A DNA stretch of 64,000 nucleotides from Solicoccozyma terricola (taxonomy: Eukaryota; Basidiomycota; Tremellomycetes; Filobasidiales; Piskurozymaceae): positions 898,408 to 962,407 of the forward strand of contig BCLD01000003.1 in the NCBI GenBank assembly GCA_001600875.1, read 5' to 3'. Position 1 is the stretch's first letter, and each line of letters begins with the position of its first letter. Below, piece after piece: positions 11,901 through 23,878 of this stretch. Under the pieces are notes generated by a model. The model did no database searches, was not told where the DNA came from, and worked only from the letters and a program-made list of their open reading frames with translations. The position numbers and the translations under genes are program-made.

Positions 11901-13134
11901 CTGACCCTCCATCTCTTAACCAGCATTGGCATCGCAATCGCTCTCCGTCATTGTCTGTCTCATACCTTATATGCGAGAATTCGTTCGACGGCACCTCAGT
12001 GCGAAACAGGCTGTTATGCTCGTCGAGTTTGACAAACTAAAGCGGGACTATCAAGAGCATCAAAATGAGATACACGCCAAGCTAGTGGCAATCATGGCTG
12101 ATCGTCTGGCAGTGCACTGCTCTTCACTGAGGGTACGTATATTTCAACCCTTCTCTCGACGCGGCGAAAGTTGACGGCGATCTTTCACAGTCCATCGACT
12201 GGGAGGCAACGCCAACCAAGGCGGGTCCAAACACTTACGCTGAGCTTCTGGTCAAGGAGACAAGCACTCTGCACAAGGTTTTATCGAAGTATCTCTCCTC
12301 GCAGGCGGTGTATTTGGTAATGAATCAAGTGGTCTCAGCTGTCAATACCAAGTTTGGTGATCTCTACGGCAAAGTCGAATTCAAGAGTGATGATGCCAAG
12401 AAGCGGTAAGTTTAGGGCGATCCGAGGGGCGCCTGAGCTGCACCTGATTTTTTCCGATAACTTTCTTTTTTCTCAGCATGCAACAAGATGTCACCTTCCT
12501 CCTCGGTCGTCTCAAGGAACTTACCGACCCGTCATCGGACTCACCGGTCGCGCCACTTGAGAAGCTCGTCAAAGACAAGCCCACGCCCAAGAAGCAAATG
12601 TCTGCCACGATCAACGGTCTACTCGGGCGCAGTAACAGTAACAAGGAAACCCAGGAATCATCGAAAGCAGGAACTGAAACGACAAGTCATGCGGAAGAGC
12701 TGGTCCGAGAAGCTCAACGGCAAGCTTCAGAGGATGCATTGACCGCGATAGGTGGGTTGGAGACACCCGAGGCTGTGGATGGGAATAAGGATCAGATGCC
12801 TATTTTGGAGATCGCGCTCGAAGACGCTAAGGTTAGCAGTCCCGGTCAAGGTACGACTGTCATCACCGCGGAACCCGACTCGGTTGACGATCTGCTTCCT
12901 GCGGCCGATCCTGTGATCGAGAAACAAGCTCTAGCTTCCGTGGACAAGGAGATAGATGCGTTGCTGGACGACGCAGTCGATGGTGGGGTAGAGCCTATAA
13001 CAGTCATCGAAGAGGCAGCTACCGTAGAAGATGGCGCTCAAGGGAAGGAGCTCGAGGAGAAGGGTGATAACAAGCCGATGGGAGAAGATGGGGAGGACGA
13101 GGCAATTCTTAGCGCAGACGTGTCTCCATCGTAA
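8940..13134 (+). CDS. VPS54: GARP complex subunit Vps54
   Basis: Subunit of the Golgi-associated retrograde protein complex, which tethers endosome-derived vesicles at the trans-Golgi. The first 180 residues are disordered and Ser/Asp rich (NNDDEDDDDSNYD). The Vps54 N-terminal domain starts at GIPAYFFDSGFDLANPLTW and continues with LDDLEAHLVHEIS and FFSALSNLQSLN. The C-terminal domain is visible as SFFVVSATAKTVEMLNDY, QSLSVIVCLIPYMREF and MNQVVSAVNTKFGDLYG, followed by an acidic tail ending in LSADVSPS. Introns are at 9385-9493 (with a C run and one N), 10779-10838, near 10983-11046, and at four to six later points (near 11711, 11864, 12133 and 12408). ATG 8940 was chosen as the first ATG in frame. 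Confidence 0.9.
9455..9485 (+). repeat. Poly-C with one ambiguous base in VPS54 intron
   Basis: 28 C, one N at 9483 and two more C, ending 8 nt before the acceptor AG of the intron at 9385-9493. The N is the only undetermined base in the window; the assembler evidently could not resolve the run, so its length is uncertain. Confidence 0.95.
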
Positions 13135-13296
13135 ATTACAACCAATGGTCGTCGTCCCCTATGCCTACTCAACAATTTAGTTTATTACGAATATATGACT
13201 ACGATACATTACAACGACGGCGCACGGATGCAGTCTCCACAACCGAATTTTCCTTGAAGGGGTTGTCGGATCCATGAGATTTAAGATCCTTGGTTT

Positions 13297-14503
13297 TTAG
13301 AGAGCAACAGAGATGGCAGCACCAAGAACCGCGAGAGCTGAGAGACCGTAAGCAACTGTCATTCTCGAAGAGGCACTGGAGATTATGAAGATTTGTTTTA
13401 CCATTAGCAGTGGGGCCTTGATCGTTCTTAGGATGCACAGCACACCCACCCAGAAGCCTTGGTAGCAGAAGGATACAATCCCGTGGCAGACGCGACGACG
13501 GAAGAGGCCGCAGACAGGGCGGAAGAGACAGAGGGATGGCCAGAGCTTGAGGCAGCGGCAGATGTAGAGGACGACGTGGTAACCGAAGCAGCAGAGCTTG
13601 CAGCAGAGCTTGCAGCAGAGGACGAAGTGCTGCTGAAGAACGTTCCAATCAAGTCAATGGCTGGAGGGAACGTGACGGTGAGAGACAAGGAAAAAAAACA
13701 TACCTGCTGACAGCAACCGCGTTACCCATAGCTTTCGCTTGGAAAGCCTGGAAAGTGTTACCGGTGGTAGGTGGGTTGACGCTTGAATACGACCCCAAAG
13801 GTGAAATCAGTACCACTATGAGAGAAGGACAAAGTTTATTGAACTTACGCCATAACCATCCCGGTTTCTACCGTCAGCAGTGCCTTAGCTCGATCAGCAC
13901 CTTTGCTCTCGGACAAGGAGGGGGGGGGGGGGGGGGGCGAGAAAAGATTGGGCAGCACTCACGACAGTGTCCCGGTGACATGCAGAAAACCCAAATCGGA
14001 TCGGTTGAATTAACATTGACGGAGAATGTTACTGGGCTCGAAGTGCTACCAAGCATCAGACCGGACTGTGAATCGACGGTGCTGGTATCTCAGTACTCCT
14101 CAGAAGTAGTTGAGGGAGAAGGACGTCAATGACGTACATTGAAACCCCCGGCCATTTCACTGCAGGGGGTGTCGAAGCTAAACGAACCGTAATCAATCAA
14201 TAACATGTCTTCCGGTCATCGTTTTGAGGCGAAGACAGGACCCACGTCGACTGGGAAGCGGAATGTTGCAGAACAGTAGAAGTGAACTGATATTCGATGA
14301 CGTCTCCGACACTCGCAGTGACGCTTAGGGGTGCGGAACCATTAGCTTTTCTCCTTCCACTCATGAGGTAAAATAGGCAGGGAAACAACTCACGTATCAG
14401 GAGTGAACATCAGTCCATTTTGACCAACCATCACGGTCTGTGTGGCTGCTGAGGCTTGGGTCGCTGCGAAGGCGAGAGCGAAGAAGGCGGCGGAGATGAA
14501 CAT
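13297..14503 (-). CDS. Cupredoxin-fold, Ser/Ala-rich GPI-anchored surface protein
   Basis: Secreted extracellular serine-rich cupredoxin family, about 250 residues. A signal peptide (MFISAAFFALAFAATQASA) precedes VMVGQNGLMFTPDT and LSVTASVGDVIEYQF. The blue-copper-like part contains QHSASQS, FDTPCSEMAGGFNV and DPIWVFCMSPGHC. Then come MVMAVNPPTTGNTF, a low-complexity Ser/Ala/Thr stretch, and a hydrophobic C-terminus (TVAYGLSALAVLGAAISVAL) fitting a GPI-anchor signal. Ligand-like His and Cys residues are present, but I cannot show copper binding; many members bind none. The model needs about six introns; one carries an 18-nt C run on the sense strand just before the acceptor. Start at 14503 is the first ATG before the signal peptide. 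Confidence 0.82.
13920..13937 (+). repeat. G18 run (poly-C in transcript) in cupredoxin gene intron
   Basis: 18 G on the plus strand, so C18 on the sense strand of the minus-strand gene. It lies about 19 nt upstream of the 3' splice site that joins GHC to RADRAKALL. Confidence 0.9.
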
Positions 14504-15730
14504 GACGAGAATTGATGATGGGTAGTACTGTGAGACGGCGAGGCGATAAGGCTTGGCGTTGGACTTGGCTAAGGACGTTTTGGAGCAATTGATGGGTTAT
14601 GCAAAGGTCGTAGGTGGGGGAGGGGGGAAGACAACGCTGGATATAAATGCCTCTCATGGAACTCGTAGCATGTGGCTGTGCTCCAAAGACTAGGCTTGAA
14701 AATCACCCTCGCATGCAACCGTCCGCATCCCTGAAAAGGACCTGAAACTAGCCTGAATGGTCGAAAGCTGTGCGTTGTATCAGTTTCGGGAGTGGATAGG
14801 GACGACGTCAGCTGAGCCTTTTGGTGGCGGGTGGCGGGTGCACGTTAATCTGATAGGCCGGGTGGCGTTTCCTGTTTTAAAATAAATCTTCCTATTATTT
14901 TCGGGTGCGAAAGACAGTCACCGACGAAACCTCGGAGAACAATCAAGTTGTGCAAGATATGGGTGGGACATATGGTGGAGGTCTGCATTGTGTATCGCAC
15001 GTATTCATTCGCCGGTTCGCATGGTTCAGATAGAATTGACATTTGAAACAGGGGTGGGTGGTTTCGGCATCCCTTGTCATGCATACCGGCACCATCTCAT
15101 ACACAACAAGGCAGTGAATGCAGTGAATTTTCTACCGGGCCGCTCCATTTTTTGCCGAGGGTTGTCGTTGACGTCCATACTTGTCAAAGAGGAGAGGTGG
15201 AGAAGATGGACCCACTTTTGTTGGAGGGGGGTGGCAGTTGAGTTGATCTTCGCCACCCCGCCACCTCTCGCCACCCCGCCACCGGCCCCTCCCTCCCCAC
15301 CGTGAGAACTCCTCCCGGTGGGACAAGGGGCGCGCGTGCAAGTTGAATGTGATATCGACCGCAAGAGACAGCATCGGTCCAAGGTAATCCAACCAGCATC
15401 AACCTGTTTCGCAACCACCTCCAGCTTCCGTTCTTACACATTCCCCATCCAATTTCACCATCACCATCACATTCCACCTTCTACACGACGTGTTCGTGTT
15501 GACAGGTGTGTGTTCGTTTTCCACTATCGCCCGCCCCGATCGAAAGGAGTGGACAGGTCGTGGCAGTGGGGCTCACGAAGATAAAGACCCAAGACTGCGC
15601 GGCGGGCGGTCCTCGAAAGAGAGCATATGAGCTGACAATTTCTCTCTACATATCCGTCTTTTGACCACACAGAACCCCACATTTGTATTCACCCTCACAT
15701 CCAAAGCGCAACAGACGGGGATAATAAATA
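14504..15730. promoter_or_regulatory. Long divergent intergenic region, cupredoxin gene / Rab11
   Basis: About 1.2 kb between divergent start codons, the longest gene-free stretch here. It has short repeats such as the CGCCACCCCGCCACC pattern around 15250-15285. The final 100 bp before Rab11 looks like a leader. No RNA gene or convincing ORF is seen. Confidence 0.55.
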
Positions 15731-17121
<1,391 letters not shown>

Positions 17122-17528
17122 GCGCAGTAGAGAGCCGCACGTAGATCGCGTTGTAGTTGTGATGGGGAAGGGGGGGTAGGGGGAGGGAAGATGTCAGTTG
17201 GGAAGACCCGACATCGATACTTGCACAGTAGTTCTTTCTCTTGGAGTTTCGGCGCTCCTTTCTTGTTCGCGTCCCAGAATGGCCCGATGGGTCGACTTGT
17301 ACGATATGCACCTACGTTTTGCAAACAGCACGGATATACATATATGCCATTTGCTATTCTCATTTTTAAAATGTGTAGGGAGTTCGTGACTGTGGGACAA
17401 AGGTCGCCGCAGATAAGGATATGTTACAACTGGGTCGTTAAACAGAGGGAAAAGAAAAGAAAGAAAAAAACTTGAGAATAGCACAAAGAACCACGTCGCT
17501 CGAAACCGCCATCCCTTTCCGTCTCCCT
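17122..17528. other. Convergent 3' region, Rab11 / hypothetical gene
   Basis: 407 bp between two converging stop codons. It holds purine-rich and A-rich stretches (AAAAGAAAAGAAAG near 17450) and presumably both 3' UTRs. No gene is supported. Confidence 0.5.
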
Positions 17529-20500
17529 TCAATTCTCATCGTTTGAGTCTTGATGAGTTTCCTCGTCAAGATTTTCGTAAAAGTCGTCACTCGGATCCCA
17601 GACACTGTCCGTGTGATCAGTCGCCTCGTCCCCTGTCGCCTCGAGCTCATCTTCATCTTCTCCCCACTCCCCGATGGTATTGCGCAGATCCACTAGCTGC
17701 CTCATCAAGTCATTACCTCGGTTGGACTCTGGTAGCGGTGCCTCCCTTCTACAGATACCACATTGACATTCTTCGTGATCCTCCCATATCTGTGCCCACC
17801 TTTCAGTGATCATACTGTACACTGCCGGCGAGATGTAGGAGCCAGCGAGGGGGAACCAAGGAACCAACTCCTGCCACTTGACATTGATCGTCTCCCATAG
17901 GTGGAAATCCTCGGGAGAGAGTATCGGACTCGGTTTCGGCCAAGGAAGGGTATTGACCATAGCGGCGACGTACGAACGAGGTAATTCACTCAGGGGTGGA
18001 ATGACGGGACGCAAGATAGGACTTGCGGATTCATCCGAGGAGGAGATTCTGCTGTATGTCGGAGTCGAGACTTCGGTGTAGTCGGCGGTGAGCGATGGCG
18101 TCGGGGGAATGGCAACCGTTTCGAGCGGAGAGAGGACATTCGTACCGGCTTGCATCATCGCATCGGAGGAGTTGCAATCAGCTACGCTGTCAGGGCTAGC
18201 GCGACGCCTTCTTGGTAACCCCTCCGCGATACCATCCGATGCGGGTGACGTAGACGATCGAGGTGCCACAGATGTGGCTCTACGTTTCGAGTTGAAAAAC
18301 GGCGAGGTCTGAGCATCTTCTGGTCCGCCGGCGCCTGATTCACACGAACTAGTGCTGTCTCGTGCCACGCCGCGAATGCCGAGCATAGGGCGGCTTCCAC
18401 TGAGGACTTGACCATGCTCGCCAGCAATCTCCACGTCGACCTCATCACCCGCACGGTGTCTCTTCCTCTTCATGATGACGGCCTTGCACGCCGCCTCTGC
18501 CGCTCTTTGCGCCGTGTCGCTGATGATGGGTGGGTATTGAAACGGCCTGACGACGGTACTCCAATTGGTCATGGCGGCCCTGGGATCTCGGATCCATTCC
18601 AGGAGCTCTTCCGCTCCCATTGACAGAGCTTTTGCCCTTGCAATCTCGTAATGAGGTTCAGCGAGTTTGACGAAGATGTTCTTGATGGATACGAGAAACG
18701 GAGCGATGATTCGATCGAGGTTGGACACGAACAACTGTGTCATCTCGGGATACATGGTCGCTGGCATGCCGTCCAGTCGAGGAACCGGGCTGTGATTGAA
18801 ATAGAGTTTGTTTCGGAAGATGTTGACGCCATACACGTCTTCGTCGACGCAGCACTGCGCGACATATGTTGCCCCATCTGGTCGATTAACTTGATCGTCA
18901 ACCGTGGTCCAGTATCCCTGTGATGCATTGCTTTCGGCCAGGTATTGCAGAAACTCATTTTGCATCCTGCAAAAAGCCTGTCGAGAATGGAAACGAGCGG
19001 CCCATGATCAGTACGACGTAATCGCCTGCACTGTATCTCAAGATGTCTGAATCACAACTCACCTCGGTTGTGTATTTAGGACCGTGATCGCACAATAACT
19101 TCGCTCTCTCTTCAAGCAGTCGTCGGGCTTTCTGAGACGAGTAAGTACCACTACGCACGGCCGCGCTTACTGATGTCAAGTAATTGTGGTATTGAGCATC
19201 CGTTAATTTTTTCAGCCAAGCACGATGATGACCTTGAATCCCAGAGCGTTCCATTATCCATCGATCACGATCCAACACTTCCAGCACATCTCGAATTGTT
19301 CCCCACCCGTCGACAATATAATGCTGCACATCAACGTGTCGAATGGCTTTGAGGGCGATGCTTCGATGGTTGGTCTCGGAATCGATTGTGATATATCCGT
19401 TTATACTGAGCGCCGTTGTCACCGCTTCTTGTCGACATCCAAAACAAATGCAAAGCGCATCTCCCCACGTCTGTGGATCTCTCATTTGAACTAAGCCGGT
19501 ATACGCATCACGCTCAACATCCTCCGCAATCAAACACTTCCCGCAGACATTCAGAGCAGAATGTCGCGAACAGACTATTACTTGACCTAGATCAGTGGTT
19601 TTCAATGTATGATACTTTGTCGAGTTTGTCAATGGTGTTGGGAGGATGTTGAGGACGAGGAAGAGGTATGTACAGACGGTGCAGCATCGAGGGATGCCTT
19701 GTTGTGGAATCCAAGATAGGTGAAGAACGGGATTATCGTCAGGGATTTCAAAGCGACGATCGCAGCAGATCCATTCAGCATACTCCTTTTCCCAGAATGG
19801 AAGAGCTCGAACTGATGAGTCGTGATTTGAAAAGTTGGTGGAAAGTTGGTGAAAAGTTGGAATCGTTTTTAGCATGCATCCAAGGTTCTCTCATGGTTTT
19901 GCTATCATCAGACTTACCAGCCAGATCCCAACATGGGGATAAACCCGCAAACGCTTCCAACTTTTTTGCAAATGTAAGTGCTAAGTTTCCAGACACCACA
20001 GATCAGTATTTACCCTCCGTACAAGACCACTACCTTTGCACCAAACGACACTCACCACTCCAGAAGACTCGACCGGCATGCTCATTTTCGCTGGAAAGCT
20101 CGACACGCCCGTCACCATCATATTTATATCCATTACGGAAGACCGGGTCTAGTTTCAAAAAAGCCTTATAAAGATGGTAGAGGATGTATCTTTGTGTTTT
20201 GAAAAGGAAAAAAAGGAGAGAGGAAAAAAGGTGAAGGGATCTCTCAGATCATGTTTGTGATCATCCATCAGTAACTACCGAACTCACTTGACAGGCCTTC
20301 CAGGTAAATCCATATTCCCAAAATTCTGCATCAGTGCTCTTCCTCTAACGAGTCCACGTCGTTCTTCCACACCCGTTACCAGGTCCAACGCTTTTGATGG
20401 CAATTGTGTTGTCGTCACCGGAGTCTCAATCCGACCTAACGACTTCCAACCTCGACCAGAGGCAGCCACGGAAACCGACGAAGTCGGCGACTTAGGGAGG

Positions 20501-20562
20501 GGGGAAGATGAGGAGGAGGAGGTCGATGCGGGATATTCAGAGTATGGTTTGTCGACCTGCAT
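17529..20562 (-). CDS. Conserved fungal hypothetical protein with Cys pairs
   Basis: Not recognised. Spliced model of roughly 860-900 residues. The N-terminus is Ser-rich (MQVDKPYSEYPASTSSSS), then VKYILYHLYKAFLKLDP and FWSAFAGLSPCWDLA. A Cys-rich middle follows (CCDRRFE, CCTVC, CSRHSALNVCGKC, CICFGC), then a helical part (WLKKLTDAQYHNYLTS, QKARRLLEERAKLL). A conserved-looking block is ATMYPEMTQLFVSNLDRIIAPF; a basic patch is KRKRHR; the low-complexity tail has a late CQCGIC and an acidic end. Paired CxxC groups suggest zinc binding, but I match no known finger. Two long exons (19875-19060 and 18985-17529) are joined by a short intron; three short upstream exons are inferred. Probably real, because the frames join cleanly; the function is unknown. 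Confidence 0.7.
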
Positions 20563-21014
20563 GGTAGACGAGTGAATTGAGCAGAGCGGGTGTTCAAGAG
20601 CAGCGACGCGTTGAGACACGACGTTTTGAGAGAGACGTGGAATTCGCCGGGGGTTTGTCCTGAGCGAGGAAGAGTGGGGGCTGATATGCGGGTATTCACA
20701 TTCTTGGGTAAGAATTGGTGGACTGGGAGGAGGGCGATGAGGTCGATTGGGCTGGGAGTGGAATGAGTGACAATTGCCGACGGAGGTTGGGCTCTTGATC
20801 TAATCTGTGGAGGCATTTGGTCGAGTGAGTGCCGCCGAGGGATGATCACGGAGATGGGGTGGAGAATGTCCGGTTCGCCACTCTGAACACGGAGATGGAG
20901 TGACAGATGTCCGGGTCCCGCCACTCACATCACGTGGACATAGTCTAGTGGAATGACCCATCGACTGTCGCCCCTCGCATGTCATACAACTACTCCTAGC
21001 ACAAACATCATATT
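20563..21014. promoter_or_regulatory. Divergent promoter, hypothetical / GCG1
   Basis: 452 bp between divergent starts. CACGTG at 20931-20936 (context ATCACGTGGAC) is the main recognisable element. GAGATGGGGTGGAGA and GAGATGGAGTGACA near 20850-20905 are similar short direct repeats. Confidence 0.5.
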
Positions 21015-22227
21015 ATGGTCTTCTGGGTGTTTGGCTACGGTTCCCTCATCTGGAAACCACCGTAAGCTCACACGGCGTCCCGTGTTTCCGCAATTAGTCG
21101 ACTGACAACACGCGCTTTTCACCCAGACCACATGCGATAGCTCAGAGTACGCGTCCCTCCTTCTTACATCATTCCTCAAGTGCATTGACCATCCCCTTTC
21201 TCCACTCTCAGAACCAGGCTACATCAAAGGTGTCGTTCGTCGCTTCGCTCAATCCTCGATAGATCATCGTGGAACACCATCTCGACCTGGTAGAGTCGTA
21301 ACGATCATCAAATCTGAAGAGTGGAGGCAGGTTGCTGAGCAGGTGAGGACAACTGTGTGGCCTCATTGTGGGCGTCACAAAACAGACGAAGGGAAATAAC
21401 GTGGAACATTGCTAATCTGGTAATTAACTGCGTCGTCAAACAGGATCCATTCGATGAAGGAGAAGATGATGAAATCGTTTGGGGAATAACGTATTTAATA
21501 GATCCAGCGAGAGAAGATGAAGTGAGAGAGTATCTAGGTGAGTGTGATGAAGAAAAAGTACATCCTCCTGATGGGAATGGCACTGAGAGGCTGACCTCTT
21601 TCTTGGCTTGCACAGATATTAGAGAACAGGTGATAAATGATTGTCTTCACTCTTCATGTCATCTTTCACTGTTTATTGACACCCCCAATCCTCTTCCCTC
21701 AGAACGGCTATTCGGCCCACCTCGAACCAGTATATCACCTAATAGACAAGGTAGAACACATAGCGATAGACAAAGCGACGGTCTATATCGGAAGGCTGGA
21801 TAACCCTGCTTTCGGTGAGTCTTCACCAATTCAAGACGGATCAATCGGAGCTGATTCTTCGGTCCCTGTTGGTTGGATGACGTTTTGTCTTTGGTCTCAG
21901 TGGGATATGAGCCTATCGATCAGCTTGCGATATGGATTGCATCTTGTAAAGGTCCATCAGGGTTGAACAAAGTAATGAACTTCTGCACCTCACCGTTATT
22001 TTCTTTTCGTTAACGACCTGATAACCGAAACTCCCGCCCTTGCAGGACTATCTATACGGCTTAGCAGAGTCAGTAAGACACCTATACCCATTCGTCAACG
22101 ACAACTATCTATTTGAGCTCGAGGTGAGTGGGCACAAATTTCCACGTTCAAAGCATAGTATTGATTGACTTTTGGGTTACGATCGCAGCGACTGGTTAGA
22201 GAAGCCGATGATACAGGTACTGCTTAG
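21015..22227 (+). CDS. GCG1: Glutathione-specific gamma-glutamylcyclotransferase (ChaC family)
   Basis: Cytosolic enzyme that cleaves glutathione to 5-oxoproline and Cys-Gly. It starts [16 protein letters not shown], with the family's YGSLIW substrate-binding loop. YLDIREQNGY carries the Glu that corresponds to the catalytic acid of ChaC proteins. Other family blocks are [35 protein letters not shown] and [20 protein letters not shown]. The introns are many; the second coding exon (21127-21146) is only 20 nt and codes HAIAQ. The end is DDTGTA then TAG. Length and motifs fit the family well. Confidence 0.9.
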
Positions 22228-22832
22228 ATGCGCATTGTTTTGATTGTATTCTGCGGAGTTGTATACATCGCATATGATACGGGGTGATTTGACATGACGA
22301 GTTGATAGTCCTTTGTTTTAGGCAAAACCGAATTCCTACGCGGCCGTCCGCTTGTCACCCTTTTTTTTTTTTTTTTTGCCCGAACACTCCACGTGGCTCC
22401 CTCGTGTTCGTTTCTGCAGAAACACGCAACCATCGAGAAATGGGATGCAAACCAACTGGTGTCGGCCCAGGCCCTGGGTTCCGGAAGGGTCTTCCATCCG
22501 CAACTATAATACTCGTTCTATCGCCCCTCGTATTCGCCGAGGGACGGAGAGAGTGACGCAAGCCATGGAGGGTGCCCTCCATGAATCAGCTTCCTCAGAT
22601 TCCCTCAGATAGCACCGTTCGCGTGAAGCGGTCGGCCGAGGCTTGGGCACTTACGTCTACCCCTGGCCCAGGAAAAAAAACACCAGATCAGTACATAAGA
22701 ACCGGTTGCTGATGGTCTGTGTTCGAAGTTGTTAGAACGACCAATTCATTTCATTCATTGCGTCTGCACTTCTTGGACAACTACCCACTTAGACCCCTCG
22801 CCACTCCAGAAACAGCCGCCGCCGTCGACAGA
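22228..22832. promoter_or_regulatory. Intergenic region, GCG1 to tetraspan gene
   Basis: 605 bp. It contains a T17 run (22361-22377), an E-box CACGTG at 22390-22395, a CCATGGAGGGTGCCCTCCATG inverted repeat (22563-22583) and a short A run at 22673. It serves as GCG1 3' end and promoter of the next gene. No gene is seen. Confidence 0.55.
22563..22583. repeat. Perfect inverted repeat, 10-bp arms
   Basis: CATGGAGGGT and its complement-reverse around a central base (CATGGAGGGTGCCCTCCATG type palindrome). It lies about 250 bp upstream of the tetraspan gene. It may form a hairpin or be a dimeric factor site; no known family is claimed. Confidence 0.6.
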
Positions 22833-23656
22833 ATGACTTTGTGAGTTGATACCAGTTGCGGTTCCTATCGACGTATGTTCTAAAGTACCCCTGCACAACT
22901 CCCTACCCCAGTCTTCTCACAACCAAATCCTTCTTGTTGGGTCTCCTCCTCGCCATGTCCTTTTCCTGTTTCATTCTCAGTATCATCGACATCAACCAGA
23001 CAATCCATTATACCGGGACTTACCCGAAGGCGGTGGTAGCCTTCCTCGTCGGTAGCTGCTTGAACATGCTATACAATCTGTATTTGATTACGGGCGGACA
23101 ACGAGGACGCGCAAACAGGGCTAGCATTATCCTACTGGTTCAGGGATGTTTCCTGGCCTGGTACTTTGGTGAGTGGAGACGAGTGGAATTCTGAGACTCG
23201 TGTCTGACAGTGGGCTTATCGTCACTTGATAGCTATCGCCGTGACCTTGACCGTCAAGCGCTGGAAACCAACCTACTGCCCCGACGACGAACTTAGGGCG
23301 ATTTCCGACTGTCAAGGTATCGTCAGGGTGAGTGTGCGGCGCGAGGGTGTTTTCAGCGTTTTGATCTGTTTTCCTGACTGCCCACATTGCATCCGCAGGC
23401 CCTTATTGCCCTTGCCTGGACAACCTTTGGGATTTTGACCATCTGGATGAGTATTGTCGCTGCCATTGCTAGCAGTTACGGTGGATTCGACGTTCCTCTC
23501 GGTGATTTACTCCCAGCAGAGCAGTTGGAGGCCCGTGACGTAAAGGAGAAATCCCATTCGTAAGTCGCTCTCAGAGTGACCACGGAGAGTCCACCTACCT
23601 ATCTGGATGAAGTCTGGTAACGCGGCAGAGTGGCAGAGGAAGACCTGCGAGGATGA
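22833..23656 (+). CDS. Small four-helix membrane protein (hypothetical, MARVEL-like layout)
   Basis: About 180 residues after splicing. Four hydrophobic segments are visible: LLGLLLAMSFSCFILSII, VVAFLVGSCLNMLYNLYLI, ASIILLVQGCFLAWYFAIAVTL and LIALAWTTFGILTIWMSIVAAI. The C-terminal tail is hydrophilic (LPAEQLEARDVKEKSHS). The layout resembles fungal MARVEL/tetraspan-like proteins, but I cannot name the family. ATG 22833 is followed after two codons by an intron; the start MTF|LLTTKSF is inferred from splice consensus. The C-terminus after the last intron (VAEEDLRG) is tentative. Confidence 0.65.
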
Positions 23657-23878
23657 GGTGCAATACAATATGGCCAACCGCATGTAATGATCGACCTATA
23701 TAATATCTCATTCATACATAGTCGCCACTGGGACACGTCATTTATGAAAATACAATGCCAGGTGTTATCACCCTCAAGGGACATTCAACTCCAATCACAG
23801 TAGCGAACATTTTATCCTCTCTGCCATCCAATACCTTGCACATTATCCTCTCAGGCATCGCCACATCCTCTTCCCGGC

